From Euwallacea fornicatus (Eukaryota; Arthropoda; Insecta; Coleoptera; Curculionidae): 64,000 nt of DNA. How positions within the stretch are numbered: the stretch's first letter is position 1; the number at the start of each line of letters is the position of its first letter. Location of the stretch: positions 620,001 to 684,000 of the forward strand of contig NW_027096009.1 of the NCBI RefSeq assembly GCF_040115645.1. Reading direction: 5' to 3'. Shown here piece after piece: positions 1 through 13,034 of this stretch. Made by a program: the position numbers and the translations under genes. A model generated the notes under the pieces. That model searched no databases and was not told the DNA's origin. It worked only from the letters and a program-made list of their open reading frames with translations.

Positions 1-177
1 TGTAGATCGATAACTTCGGTAAATTAGGACCAAATTTGTTAAACAAAGTGTCAAATTAATCAGCTCGACGAGATCTTTAAAATAACACAACACATCATGA
101 TTGCATCTTGATGAATTTCCATGAAAAATAGTACTTTATGTGCTCAAACACACAACTTTTATGACTTTTCAAACTTT

Positions 178-353
178 GAAGCTCGATAACTTCGGTAAAT
201 TAGGACCAAATTTGTTAAACAAAGTGTCAAATTAATCAGCTCGACGAGATCTTTAAAATAACACAACACATCATGATTGCATCTTGATGAATTTCCATGA
301 AAAATAGTACTTTATGTGCTCAAACACACAACTTTTATGACTTTTCAAACTTT
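178..353 (+). repeat. Representative monomer (M2), close to the consensus
   Basis: M2 serves as the reference phase (p1 = 178). From p1 it carries gaagctcgat, the head site cttcggt at p13, attagg at p22, caaatta at p51, agctcgacga at p61, gatcttt at p71, aaataac at p79, ccatgaaaaat at p118, acacacaac at p146 and ttttatgac at p156. Diagnostic alternatives in other monomers are gtagatc for gaagctc; cggc, cagc, ctacgg or catcgg at p13-19; ataagg, ataaga or atgagg at p22; cacatta at p51; ctcgagga, cacgacga or atctcgacga near p61; gattttt or gatcctt at p71; aaatgac or acataac at p79; ccaagacaaat at p118; and acaccc, acacaa or caatttt near p146. These sites define the types used to read the higher-order structure. 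The first 70 bp hold all four CpGs. Confidence 0.97.
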
Positions 354-3300
354 GAAGCTCGATAACTTCGGTAAATTAGGACCAAATTTGTTAAACAAAG
401 TGTCAAATTAATCAGCTCGAGGAGATCTTTAAAATGACACAACACATCATGATTGCATCTTGATGAATTTCCATGAAAAATAGTACTTTATGTGCTCAAA
501 CACACAACTTTTATGACTTTTCAAACTTTGAAGCTCGATAACTTCGGTAAATTAGGACCAAATTTGTTAAACAAAGTGTCAAATTAATCAGCTCGAGGAG
601 ATCTTTAAAATGACACAACACATCATGATTGCATCTTGATGAATTTCCATGAAAAATAGTACTTTATGTGCTCAAACACCCAACTTTTGTGACTTTTCAA
701 ACTTTGAAGCTCGATAACTTCGGCAAATTAGGACCAAATTTGTTAAACAAAGTGTCACATTAATCAGCTCGACGAGATCTTTAAAATAACACAACACATC
801 ATGATTGCATCTTGATGAATTTCCAAGACAAATAGTACTTTATGTGCTCAAACACACAACTTTTGTGACTTTTCAAACTTTGAAGCTCGATAACTTCGGC
901 AAATAAGGACCAAATTTGTTAAACAAAGTGTCAAATTAATCAGCACGACGAGATCTTTAACATAACACAACACATCATGATTGCATCTTGATGAATTTCC
1001 AAGACAAATAGTACTTTATGTGCTCAAACACCCAACTTTTGTGACTTTTCAAACTTTGAAGCTCGATAACTTCGGCAAATAAGAACCAAATTTGTTAAAC
1101 AAAGTGTCAAATTAATCATCTCGACGAGATCTTTAAAATGACACAACACATCATGATTGCATCTTGATGAATTTCCAAGACAAATAGTACTTTATGTGCT
1201 CAAACACACAACTTTTGTGACTTTTCAAACTTTGAAGCTCGATAACTTCGGCAAATAAGGATCAAATTTGTTAAACAAAGTGTCAAATTAATCAGCTCGA
1301 GGAGATTTTTAAAATAACACAACACATCATGATTGCATCTTGATGAATTTCCATGAAAAATAGTACTTTATGTGCTCAAACACAAAACTTTTGTGACTTT
1401 TCACACTTTGTAGATCGATAACTTCGGCAAATGAGGACCAAATTTGTTAAACAAAGTGTCAAATTAATCAGCTCGACGAGATCTTTAAAATGACACAACA
1501 CATCATGATTGCATCTTGATGAATTTCCAAGACAAATAGTACTTTATGTGCTCAAACACCCAACTTTTGTGACTTTTCAAACTTTGTAGATCGATAACTT
1601 CGGTAAATTAGGACCAAATTTGTTAAACAAAGTGTCAAATTAATCAGCTCGACGAGATCTTTAAAATAACACAACACATCATGATTGCATCTTGATGAAT
1701 TTCCATGAAAAATAGTACTTTATGTGCTCAAACACAAAACTTTTGTGACTTTTCACACTTTGTAGATCGATAACTTCAGCAAATGAGGACCAAATTTGTT
1801 AAACAAAGTGTCAAATTAATCAGCTCGACGAGATCTTTAAAATAACACAACACATCATGATTGCATCTTGATGAATTTCCATGAAAAATAGTACTTTATG
1901 TGCTCAAACACACAACTTTTATGACTTTTCAAACTTTGAAGCTCGATAACTTCGGCAAATAAGAACCAAATTTGTTAAACAAAGTGTCAAATTAATCAGC
2001 ACGACGAGATCTTTAACATAACACAACACATCATGATTGCATCTTGATGAATTTCCAAGACAAATAGTACTTTATGTGCTCAAACACCCAACTTTTGTGA
2101 CTTTTCAAACTTTGAAGCTCGATAACTTCGGCAAATAAGAACCAAATTTGTTAAACAAAGTGTCAAATTAATCATCTCGACGAGATCTTTAAAATGACAC
2201 AACACATCATGATTGCATCTTGATGAATTTCCAAGACAAATAGTACTTTATGTGCTCAAACACACAACTTTTGTGACTTTTCAAACTTTGAAGCTCGATA
2301 ACTTCGGCAAATAAGGATCAAATTTGTTAAACAAAGTGTCAAATTAATCAGCTCGAGGAGATTTTTAAAATAACACAACACATCATGATTGCATCTTGAT
2401 GAATTTCCATGAAAAATAGTACTTTATGTGCTCAAACACAAAACTTTTGTGACTTTTCACACTTTGTAGATCGATAACTTCAGCAAATGAGGACCAAATT
2501 TGTTAAACAAAGTGTCAAATTAATCAGCTCGACGAGATCTTTAAAATGACACAACACATCATGATTGCATCTTGATGAATTTCCAAGACAAATAGTACTT
2601 TATGTGCTCAAACACCCAACTTTTGTGACTTTTCAAACTTTGTAGATCGATAACTTCGGTAAATTAGGACCAAATTTGTTAAACAAAGTGTCAAATTAAT
2701 CAGCTCGACGAGATCTTTAAAATGACACAACACATCATGATTGCATCTTGATGAATTTCCATGAAAAATAGTACTTTATGTGCTCAAACACACAACTTTT
2801 GTGACTTTTCAAACTTTGAAGCTCGATAACTTCGGTAAATTAGGACCAAATTTGTTAAACAAAGTGTCAAATTAATCAGCTCGACGAGATCTTTAAAATA
2901 ACACAACACATCATGATTGCATCTTGATGAATTTCCAAGACAAATAGTACTTTATGTGCTCAAACACCAAACTTTTGTGACTTTTCAAACTTTGAAGCTC
3001 GATAACTTCGGCAAATTAGGACCAAATTTGTTAAACAAAGTGTCAAATTAATCAGCTCGACGAGATCTTTAAAATAACACAACACATCATGATTGCATCT
3101 TGATGAATTTCCATGAAAAATAGTACTTTATGTGCTCAAACACACAACTTTTGTGACTTTTGAAACTTTGAAGCTCGATAACTTCGGTAAATTAGGACCA
3201 AATTTGTTAAACAAAGTGTCAAATTAATCAGCTCGACGAGATCTTTAAAATAACACAACACATCATGATTGCATCTTGATGAATTTCCATGAAAAATAGT

Positions 3301-3824
3301 ACTTTATGTGCTCAAACACACAACTTTTGTGACTTTTCAAACTTTGAAGCTCGATAACTTCGGCAAATAAGAACCAAATTTGTTAAACAAAGTGTCAAAT
3401 TAATCAGCTCGACGAGATCATTAAAATGACACAACACATCATGATTGCATCTTGATGAATTTCCAAGACAAATAGTACTTTATGTGCTCAAACACACAAC
3501 TTTTGTGACTTTTCAAACTTTGAAGCTCGATAACTTCGGCAAATAAGGACCAAATTTGTTAAACAAAGTGTCAAATTAATCAGCACGACGAGATCTTTAA
3601 CATAACACAACACATCATGATTGCATCTTGATGAATTTCCAAGACAAATAGTACTTTATGTGCTCAAACACCCAACTTTTGTGACTTTTCAAACTTTGAA
3701 GCTCGATAACTTCGGCAAATTGGGACCAAATTTGTTAAACAAAGTGTCAAATTAATCAGCTCGACGAGATCTTTAAAATGACACAACACATCATGATTGC
3801 ATCTTGATGAATTTCCAAGACAAA

Positions 3825-3844
3825 TAGTACTTTATAGTACTTTA
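3825..3844. repeat. 10-bp tandem duplication inside M22
   Basis: The decamer tagtacttta is present twice in a row (3825-3834 and 3835-3844), where every other monomer has it once. M22 is therefore 186 bp long and M23 starts at 3884 instead of 3874. This is the only insertion of this kind in the window. Replication slippage on the decamer is the simplest explanation. It is not shared with any other monomer, so it arose after the surrounding copies were made or was never amplified. Confidence 0.95.
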
Positions 3845-3883
3845 TGTGCTCAAACACCCAACTTTTGTGACTTTTCAAACTTT

Positions 3884-4058
3884 GAAGCTCGATAACTTCG
3901 GCAAATTAGGACCAAATTTGTTAAACAAAGTGTCACATTAATCAGCTCGACGAGATATTAAAATAACACAATACATCATGATTGCATCTTGATGAATTTC
4001 CAAGACAAATAGTACTTTATATGCTCAAACACACAACTTTTATGACTTTTCAAACTTT
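3884..4058. repeat. 175-bp monomer M23 with private changes
   Basis: The consensus gatcttta at p71 reads gatatta at 3954-3960, which is one base shorter, so the next monomer begins at 4059. The same monomer also has aatacatc at p89 and atatgctc in place of atgtgctc near 4020. With M22 it forms a pair of neighbouring monomers that carry most of the private changes of the left region. Confidence 0.85.
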
Positions 4059-7000
4059 GAAGCTCGATAACTTCGGTAAATTAGGACCAAATTTGTTAAA
4101 CAAAGTGTCAAATTAATCAGCTCGACGAGATCTTTAAAATAACACAACACATCATGATTGCATCTTGATGAATTTCCATGAAAAATAGTACTTTATGTGC
4201 TCAAACACACAACTTTTGTGACTTTTCAAACTTTGAAGCTCGATAACTTCGGCAAATAAGAACCAAATTTGTTAAACAAAGTGTCAAATTAATCAGCTCG
4301 ACGAGATCATTAAAATGACACAACACATCATGATTGCATCTTGATGAATTTCCAAGACAAATAGTACTTTATGTGCTCAAACACACAACTTTTGTGACTT
4401 TTCAAACTTTGAAGCTCGATAACTTCGGCAAATTAGGACCAAATTTGTTAAACAAAGTGTCAAATTAATCAGCTCGACGAGATCTTTAAAATGACACAAC
4501 ACATCATGATTGCATCTTGATGAATTTCCAAGACAAATAGTACTTTATGTGCTCAAACACCCAACTTTTGTGACTTTTCAAACTTTGAAGCTCGATAACT
4601 TCGGCAAATTAGGACCAAATTTGTTAAACAAAGTGTCAAATTAATCAGCTCGACGAGATCTTTAAAATAACACAACACATCATGATTGCATCTTGATGAA
4701 TTTCCATGAAAAATAGTACTTTATGTGCTCAAACACACAACTTTTGTGACTTTTCAAACTTTGAAGCTCGATAACTTCGGCAAATAAGGACCAAATTTGT
4801 TAAACAAAGTGTCAAATTAATCAGCTCGACGAGATCTTTAAAATGACACAACACATCATGATTGCATCTTGATGAATTTCCAAGACAAATAGTACTTTAT
4901 GTGCTCAAACACCCAACTTTTGTGACTTTTCAAACTTTGAAGCTCGATAACTTCGGTAAATTAGGACCAAATTTGTTAAACAAAGTGTCAAATTAATCAG
5001 CTCGACGAGATCTTTAAAATAACACAACACATCATGATTGCATCTTGATGAATTTCCATGAAAAATAGTACTTTATGTGCTCAAACACACAACTTTTGTG
5101 ACTTTTCAAACTTTGAAGCTCGATAACTTCGGTAAATTAGGACCAAATTTGTTAAACAAAGTGTCAAATTAATCAGCTCGACGAGATCTTTAAAATTACA
5201 CAACACATCATGATTGCATCTTGATGAATTTCCATGAAAAATAGTACTTTATGTGCTCAAACACACAACTTTTGTGACTTTTCAAACTTTGAAGCTCGAT
5301 AACTTCGGCAAATAAGGACCAAATTTGTTAAACAAAGTGTCAAATTAATCAGCTCGACGAGATCTTTAAAATAACACAACACATCATGATTGCATCTTGA
5401 TGAATTTCCATGAAAAATAGTACTTTATGTGCTCAAACACACAACTTTTGTGACTTTTCAAACTTTGAAGCTCGATAACTTCGGCAAATAAGAACCAAAT
5501 TTGTTAAACAAAGTGTCAAATTAATCAGCTCGACGAGATCTTTAAAATGACACAACACATCATGATTGCATCTTGATGAATTTCCAAGACAAATAGTACT
5601 TTATGTGCTCAAACACACAACTTTTGTGACTTTTCAAACTTTGAAGCTCGATAACTTCGGCAAATTAGGACCAAATTTGTTAAACAAAGTGTCAAATTAA
5701 TCAGCACGACGAGATCTTTAACATAACACAACACATCATGATTGCATCTTGATGAATTTCCATGAAAAATAGTACTTTATGTGCTCAAACACACAACTTT
5801 TATGACTTTTCAAACTTTGAAGCTCGATAACTTCGGTAAATTAGGACCAAATTTGTTAAACAAAGTGTCAAATTAATCAGCTCGACGAGATTTTTAAAAT
5901 AACACAACACATCATGATTGCATCTTAATGAATTTCCATGAAAAATAGTACTTTATGTGCTCAAACACACAACTTTTGTGACTTTTCAAACTTTGAAGCT
6001 CGATAACTTCGGCAAATTAGGACCAAATTTGTTAAACAAAGTGTCAAATTAATCAGCTCGACGAGATCTTTAAAATAACACAACATATCATGATTGCATC
6101 TTGATGAATTTCCATGAAAAATAGTACTTTATGTGCTCAAACACAAAACTTTTGTGACTTTTCACACTTTGTAGATCGATAACTTCGGTAAATTAGGACC
6201 AAATTTGTTAAACAAAGTGTCAAATTAATCAGCTCGACGAGATCTTTAAAATAACACAACACATCATGATTGCATCTTGATGAATTTCCATGAAAAATAG
6301 TACTTTATGTGCTCAAACACAAAACTTTTGTGACTTTTCACACTTTGTAGATCGATAACTTCAGCAAATGAGGACCAAATTTGTTAAACAAAGTGTCAAA
6401 TTAATCAGCTCGACGAGATCTTTAAAATGACACAACACATCATGATTGCATCTTGATGAATTTCCAAGACAAATAGTACTTTATGTGCTCAAACACACAA
6501 CTTTTGTGACTTTTCAAACTTTGAAGCTCGATAACTTCGGCAAATAAGGACCAAATTTGTTAAACAAAGTGTCAAATTAATCAGCACGACGAGATCTTTA
6601 ACATAACACAACACATCATGATTGCATCTTGATGAATTTCCATGAAAAATAGTACTTTATGTGCTCAAACACACAACTTTTATGACTTTTCAAACTTTGA
6701 AGCTCGATAACTTCGGTAAATTAGGACCAAATTTGTTAAACAAAGTGTCAAATTAATCAGCTCGACGAGATCTTTAAAATAACACAACACATCATGATTG
6801 CATCTTGATGAATTTCCATGAAAAATAGTACTTTATGTGCTCAAACACCCAACTTTTGTGACTTTTCAAACTTTGAAGCTCGATAACTTCGGCAAATTAG
6901 GACCAAATTTGTTAAACAAAGTGTCACATTAATCAGCTCGACGAGATCTTTAAAATAACACAATACATCATGATTGCATCTTGATGAATTTCCATGAAAA

Positions 7001-9514
7001 ATAGTACTTTATGTGCTCAAACACACAACTTTTGTGACTTTTCAAACTTTGAAGCTCGATAACTTCGGCAAATTAGGACCAAATTTGTTAAACAAAGTGT
7101 CAAATTAATCAGCACGACGAGATCTTTAAAATAACACAACATATCATGATTGCATCTTGATGAATTTCCATGAAAAATAGTACTTTATGTGCTCAAACAC
7201 AAAACTTTTGTGACTTTTCACACTTTGTAGATCGATAACTTCAGCAAATGAGGACCAAATTTGTTAAACAAAGTGTCAAATTAATCAGCTCGACGAGATC
7301 TTTAAAATAACACAACACATCATGATTGCATCTTAATGAATTTCCATGAAAAATAGTACTTTATGTGCTCAAACACACAACTTTTGTGACTTTTCAAACT
7401 TTGAAGCTCGATAACTTCGGCAAATAAGGACCAAATTTGTTAAACAAAGTGTCAAATTAATCAGCTCGACGAGATCTTTAAAATGACACAACACATCATG
7501 ATTGCATCTTGATGAATTTCCAAGACAAATAGTACTTTATGTGCTCAAACACCCAACTTTTGTGACTTTTCAAACTTTGAAGCTCGATAACTTCGGCAAA
7601 TTAGGACCAAATTTGTTAAACAAAGTGTCAAATTAATCAGCTCGACGAGATCTTTAAAATAACACAACACATCATGATTGCATCTTGATGAATTTCCATG
7701 AAAAATAGTACTTTATGTGCTCAAACACACAATTTTTGTGACTTTTCAAACTTTGAAGCTCGATAACTTCGGTAAATTAGGACCAAATTTGTTAAACAAA
7801 GTGTCAAATTAATCAGCTCGACGAGATCTTTAAAATGACACAACACATCATGATTGCATCTTGATGAATTTCCAAGACAAATAGTACTTTATGTGCTCAA
7901 ACACACAACTTTTGTGACTTTTCAAACTTTGAAGCTCGATAACTTCGGCAAATTAGGACCAAATTTGTTAAACAAAGTGTCAAATTAATCAGCACGACGA
8001 GATCTTTAACATAACACAACACATCATGATTGCATCTTGATGAATTTCCATGAAAAATAGTACTTTATGTGCTCAAACACACAACTTTTATGACTTTTCA
8101 AACTTTGAAGCTCGATAACTTCGGTAAATTAGGACCAAATTTGTTAAACAAAGTGTCAAATTAATCAGCTCGACGAGATTTTTAAAATAACACAACACAT
8201 CATGATTGCATCTTAATGAATTTCCATGAAAAATAGTACTTTATGTGCTCAAACACACAACTTTTGTGACTTTTCAAACTTTGAAGCTCGATAACTTCGG
8301 CAAATTAGGACCAAATTTGTTAAACAAAGTGTCAAATTAATCAGCTCGACGAGATCTTTAAAATAACACAACATATCATGATTGCATCTTGATGAATTTC
8401 CATGAAAAATAGTACTTTATGTGCTCAAACACAAAACTTTTGTGACTTTTCAAACTTTGAAGCTCGATAACTTCGGTAAATTAGGACCAAATTTGTTAAA
8501 CAAAGTGTCAAATTAATCAGCTCGACGAGATCTTTAAAATAACACAACACATCATGATTGCATCTTGATGAATTTCCATGAAAAATAGTACTTTATGTGC
8601 TCAAACACACAATTTTTGTGACTTTTCAAACTTTGAAGCTCGATAACTTCGGTAAATTAGGACCAAATTTGTTAAACAAAGTGTCAAATTAATCAGCTCG
8701 ACGAGATCTTTAAAATAACACAACACATCATGATTGCATCTTGATGAATTTCCAAGACAAATAGTACTTTATGTGCTCAAACACCCAACTTTTGTGACTT
8801 TTCAAACTTTGAAGCTCGATAACTTCGGCAAATTAGGACCAAATTTGTTAAACAAAGTGTCAAATTAATCAGCTCGACGAGATCTTTAAAATAACACAAC
8901 ACATCATGATTGCATCTTGATGAATTTCCATGAAAAATAGTACTTTATGTGCTCAAACACACAACTTTTGTGACTTTTCAAACTTTGAAGCTCGATAACT
9001 TCGGCAAATAAGGACCAAATTTGTTAAACAAAGTGTCAAATTAATCAGCTCGACGAGATCTTTAAAATAACACAACACATCATGATTGCATCTTGATGAA
9101 TTTCCAAGACAAATAGTACTTTATGTGCTCAAACACCCAACTTTTGTGACTTTTCAAACTTTGAAGCTCGATAACTTCGGCAAATTAGGACCAAATTTGT
9201 TAAACAAAGTGTCAAATTAATCAGCTCGACGAGATCTTTAAAATAACACAACACATCATGATTGCATCTTGATGAATTTCCATGAAAAATAGTACTTTAT
9301 GTGCTCAAACACAAAACTTTTGTGACTTTTCACACTTTGTAGATCGATAACTTCGGTAAATTAGGACCAAATTTGTTAAACAAAGTGTCAAATTAATCAG
9401 CTCGACGAGATCTTTAAAATAACACAACACATCATGATTGCATCTTGATGAATTTCCATGAAAAATAGTACTTTATGTGCTCAAACACACAACTTTTATG
9501 ACTTTTCAAACTTT
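4059..9514. repeat. Mosaic segment M24-M54 with partial 13- and 9-monomer repeats
   Basis: Thirty-one monomers of 176 bp with imperfect higher-order structure. M33-M35 (5643-6170) and M46-M48 (7931-8458) share an unusual order: acataac with ccatg tail, then gattttt with cttaatg, then catatc with acacaaaac. The spacing is 13 monomers (2288 bp). M50-M55 (8635-9690) share the order of M59-M64 (10219-11274), a shift of 9 monomers (1584 bp). M39-M41 (6699-7226) match the trio seen again at 17083, 43482 and 46649. M30 has the private variant aaattac near 5195. This looks like older HOR material broken up by later exchanges. Confidence 0.75.
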
Positions 9515-12500
9515 GAAGCTCGATAACTTCGGTAAATTAGGACCAAATTTGTTAAACAAAGTGTCAAATTAATCAGCTCGACGAGATCTTTAAAATAACA
9601 CAACACATCATGATTGCATCTTGATGAATTTCCATGAAAAATAGTACTTTATGTGCTCAAACACACAACTTTTATGACTTTTCAAACTTTGTAGATCGAT
9701 AACTTCAGCAAATGAGGACCAAATTTGTTAAACAAAGTGTCAAATTAATCAGCTCGAGGAGATCTTTAAAATGACACAACACATCATGATTGCATCTTGA
9801 TGAATTTCCATGAAAAATAGTACTTTATGTGCTCAAACACCCAACTTTTGTGACTTTTCAAACTTTGAAGCTCGATAACTTCGGCAAATTAGGACCAAAT
9901 TTGTTAAACAAAGTGTCACATTAATCAGCTCGACGAGATCTTTAAAATAACACAACACATCATGATTGCATCTTGATGAATTTCCAAGACAAATAGTACT
10001 TTATGTGCTCAAACACCCAACTTTTGTGACTTTTCAAACTTTGAAGCTCGATAACTTCGGCAAATTAGGACCAAATTTGTTAAACAAAGTGTCAAATTAA
10101 TCAGCTCGACGAGATCTTTAAAATAACACAACACATCATGATTGCATCTTGATGAATTTCCATGAAAAATAGTACTTTATGTGCTCAAACACACAATTTT
10201 TGTGACTTTTCAAACTTTGAAGCTCGATAACTTCGGTAAATTAGGACCAAATTTGTTAAACAAAGTGTCAAATTAATCAGCTCGACGAGATCTTTAAAAT
10301 AACACAACACATCATGATTGCATCTTGATGAATTTCCAAGACAAATAGTACTTTATGTGCTCAAACACCCAACTTTTGTGACTTTTCAAACTTTGAAGCT
10401 CGATAACTTCGGCAAATTAGGACCAAATTTGTTAAACAAAGTGTCAAATTAATCAGCTCGACGAGATCTTTAAAATAACACAACACATCATGATTGCATC
10501 TTGATGAATTTCCATGAAAAATAGTACTTTATGTGCTCAAACACACAACTTTTGTGACTTTTCAAACTTTGAAGCTCGATAACTTCGGCAAATAAGGACC
10601 AAATTTGTTAAACAAAGTGTCAAATTAATCAGCTCGACGAGATCTTTAAAATAACACAACACATCATGATTGCATCTTGATGAATTTCCAAGACAAATAG
10701 TACTTTATGTGCTCAAACACCCAACTTTTGTGACTTTTCAAACTTTGAAGCTCGATAACTTCGGCAAATTAGGACCAAATTTGTTAAACAAAGTGTCAAA
10801 TTAATCAGCTCGACGAGATCTTTAAAATAACACAACACATCATGATTGCATCTTGATGAATTTCCATGAAAAATAGTACTTTATGTGCTCAAACACAAAA
10901 CTTTTGTGACTTTTCACACTTTGTAGATCGATAACTTCGGTAAATTAGGACCAAATTTGTTAAACAAAGTGTCAAATTAATCAGCTCGACGAGATCTTTA
11001 AAATAACACAACACATCATGATTGCATCTTGATGAATTTCCATGAAAAATAGTACTTTATGTGCTCAAACACACAACTTTTATGACTTTTCAAACTTTGA
11101 AGCTCGATAACTTCGGTAAATTAGGACCAAATTTGTTAAACAAAGTGTCAAATTAATCAGCTCGACGAGATCTTTAAAATAACACAACACATCATGATTG
11201 CATCTTGATGAATTTCCATGAAAAATAGTACTTTATGTGCTCAAACACACAACTTTTATGACTTTTCAAACTTTGAAGCTCGATAACTTCGGTAAATTAG
11301 GACCAAATTTGTTAAACAAAGTGTCAAATTAATCAGCTCGAGGAGATCTTTAAAATGACACAACACATCATGATTGCATCTTGATGAATTTCCATGAAAA
11401 ATAGTACTTTATGTGCTCAAACACCCAACTTTTGTGACTTTTCAAACTTTGAAGCTCGATAACTTCGGCAAATTAGGACCAAATTTGTTAAACAAAGTGT
11501 CACATTAATCAGCTCGACGAGATCTTTAAAATAACACAACACATCATGATTGCATCTTGATGAATTTCCAAGACAAATAGTACTTTATGTGCTCAAACAC
11601 ACAACTTTTGTGACTTTTCAAACTTTGAAGCTCGATAACTTCGGCAAATAAGGACCAAATTTGTTAAACAAAGTGTCAAATTAATCAGCACGACGAGATC
11701 TTTAACATAACACAACACATCATGATTGCATCTTGATGAATTTCCAAGACAAATAGTACTTTATGTGCTCAAACACCCAACTTTTGTGACTTTTCAAACT
11801 TTGAAGCTCGATAACTTCGGCAAATAAGAACCAAATTTGTTAAACAAAGTGTCAAATTAATCATCTCGACGAGATCTTTAAAATGACACAACACATCATG
11901 ATTGCATCTTGATGAATTTCCAAGACAAATAGTACTTTATGTGCTCAAACACACAACTTTTGTGACTTTTCAAACTTTGAAGCTCGATAACTTCGGCAAA
12001 TAAGGATCAAATTTGTTAAACAAAGTGTCAAATTAATCAGCTCGAGGAGATTTTTAAAATAACACAACACATCATGATTGCATCTTGATGAATTTCCATG
12101 AAAAATAGTACTTTATGTGCTCAAACACAAAACTTTTGTGACTTTTCACACTTTGTAGATCGATAACTTCAGCAAATGAGGACCAAATTTGTTAAACAAA
12201 GTGTCAAATTAATCAGCTCGACGAGATCTTTAAAATGACACAACACATCATGATTGCATCTTGATGAATTTCCAAGACAAATAGTACTTTATGTGCTCAA
12301 ACACCCAACTTTTGTGACTTTTCAAACTTTGTAGATCGATAACTTCGGTAAATTAGGACCAAATTTGTTAAACAAAGTGTCAAATTAATCAGCTCGACGA
12401 GATCTTTAAAATAACACAACACATCATGATTGCATCTTGATGAATTTCCATGAAAAATAGTACTTTATGTGCTCAAACACAAAACTTTTGTGACTTTTCA

Positions 12501-13034
12501 CACTTTGTAGATCGATAACTTCAGCAAATGAGGACCAAATTTGTTAAACAAAGTGTCAAATTAATCAGCTCGACGAGATCTTTAAAATAACACAACACAT
12601 CATGATTGCATCTTGATGAATTTCCATGAAAAATAGTACTTTATGTGCTCAAACACACAACTTTTATGACTTTTCAAACTTTGAAGCTCGATAACATCGG
12701 CAAATAAGAACCAAATTTGTTAAACAAAGTGTCAAATTAATCAGCTCGACGAGATCTTTAAAATGACACAACACATCATCATTGCATCTTGATGAATTTC
12801 CATGAAAAATAGTACTTTATGTGCTCAAACACACAACTTTTGTGACTTTTCAAACTTTGAAGCTCGATAACTTCGGCAAATTAGGACCAAATTTGTTAAA
12901 CAAAGTGTCAAATTAATCAGCACGACGAGATCCTTAAAATAACACAACATATCATGATTGCATCTTGATGAATTTCCATGAAAAATAGTACTTTATGTGC
13001 TCAAACACACAACTTTTATGACTTTTCAAACTTT
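9515..13034. repeat. 20-monomer HOR, copy 1 (M55-M74, 3520 bp)
   Basis: The type order M55-M74 is repeated by M75-M94 immediately downstream at exactly 20 x 176 bp. The rare head aacatcggc (12693) recurs at 16213, and the cacactttgtag junction of M62/M63 recurs 3520 bp later. Order in brief: cggt; gtag-cagc with ctcgagga; cacatta; a run of ctcgacga/aaataac monomers with alternating ccatg and ccaag tails; the acataac, atctcg, ggatc trio (M67-M69); gtag monomers M70-M72; the catcgg monomer M73 with catcatcatt; and a gatcctt/catatc monomer M74. I saw no indel between the copies. Agreement at all diagnostic sites up to M94 suggests a recent duplication. Confidence 0.92.

Larger units (their letters stand above)
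2..3883. repeat. Left mosaic segment M1-M22
   Basis: Twenty-two monomers without a clean tandem HOR. M1-M11 follow nearly the same type order as M63-M72 at 10923-12682, with one extra cggt/ctcgagga monomer (M3). The order is cggt types, then cacatta (M5), acataac (M6), atctcgacga (M7), ggatc plus gattttt (M8), atgagg (M9), gtag-cggt (M10) and gtag-cagc (M11). M12-M15 (1938-2641) repeat the M6-M9 order, so a local duplication of about six monomers is visible. M18 has a private c-to-g change at 3162. M17 has the rare acaccaaac tail. The order suggests a diverged relative of the P block further right. Confidence 0.8.

Noticed and set aside
34..46. tttgtt-a-aacaaa as a terminator hairpin
   Set aside because: It recurs in every monomer without gene context and is not followed by a t-run. 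It is better described as a dyad of the satellite.
190..205. CENP-B-box-like start, ttcg followed by an a at the right distance
   Set aside because: The second half needed for the box (cggg) is absent in all monomer types; only ttcg-N4-a is present, which is expected by chance.
3825..3844. 10-bp duplication as a transposon target-site duplication
   Set aside because: The two decamers are directly adjacent with nothing between them, so slippage explains them.
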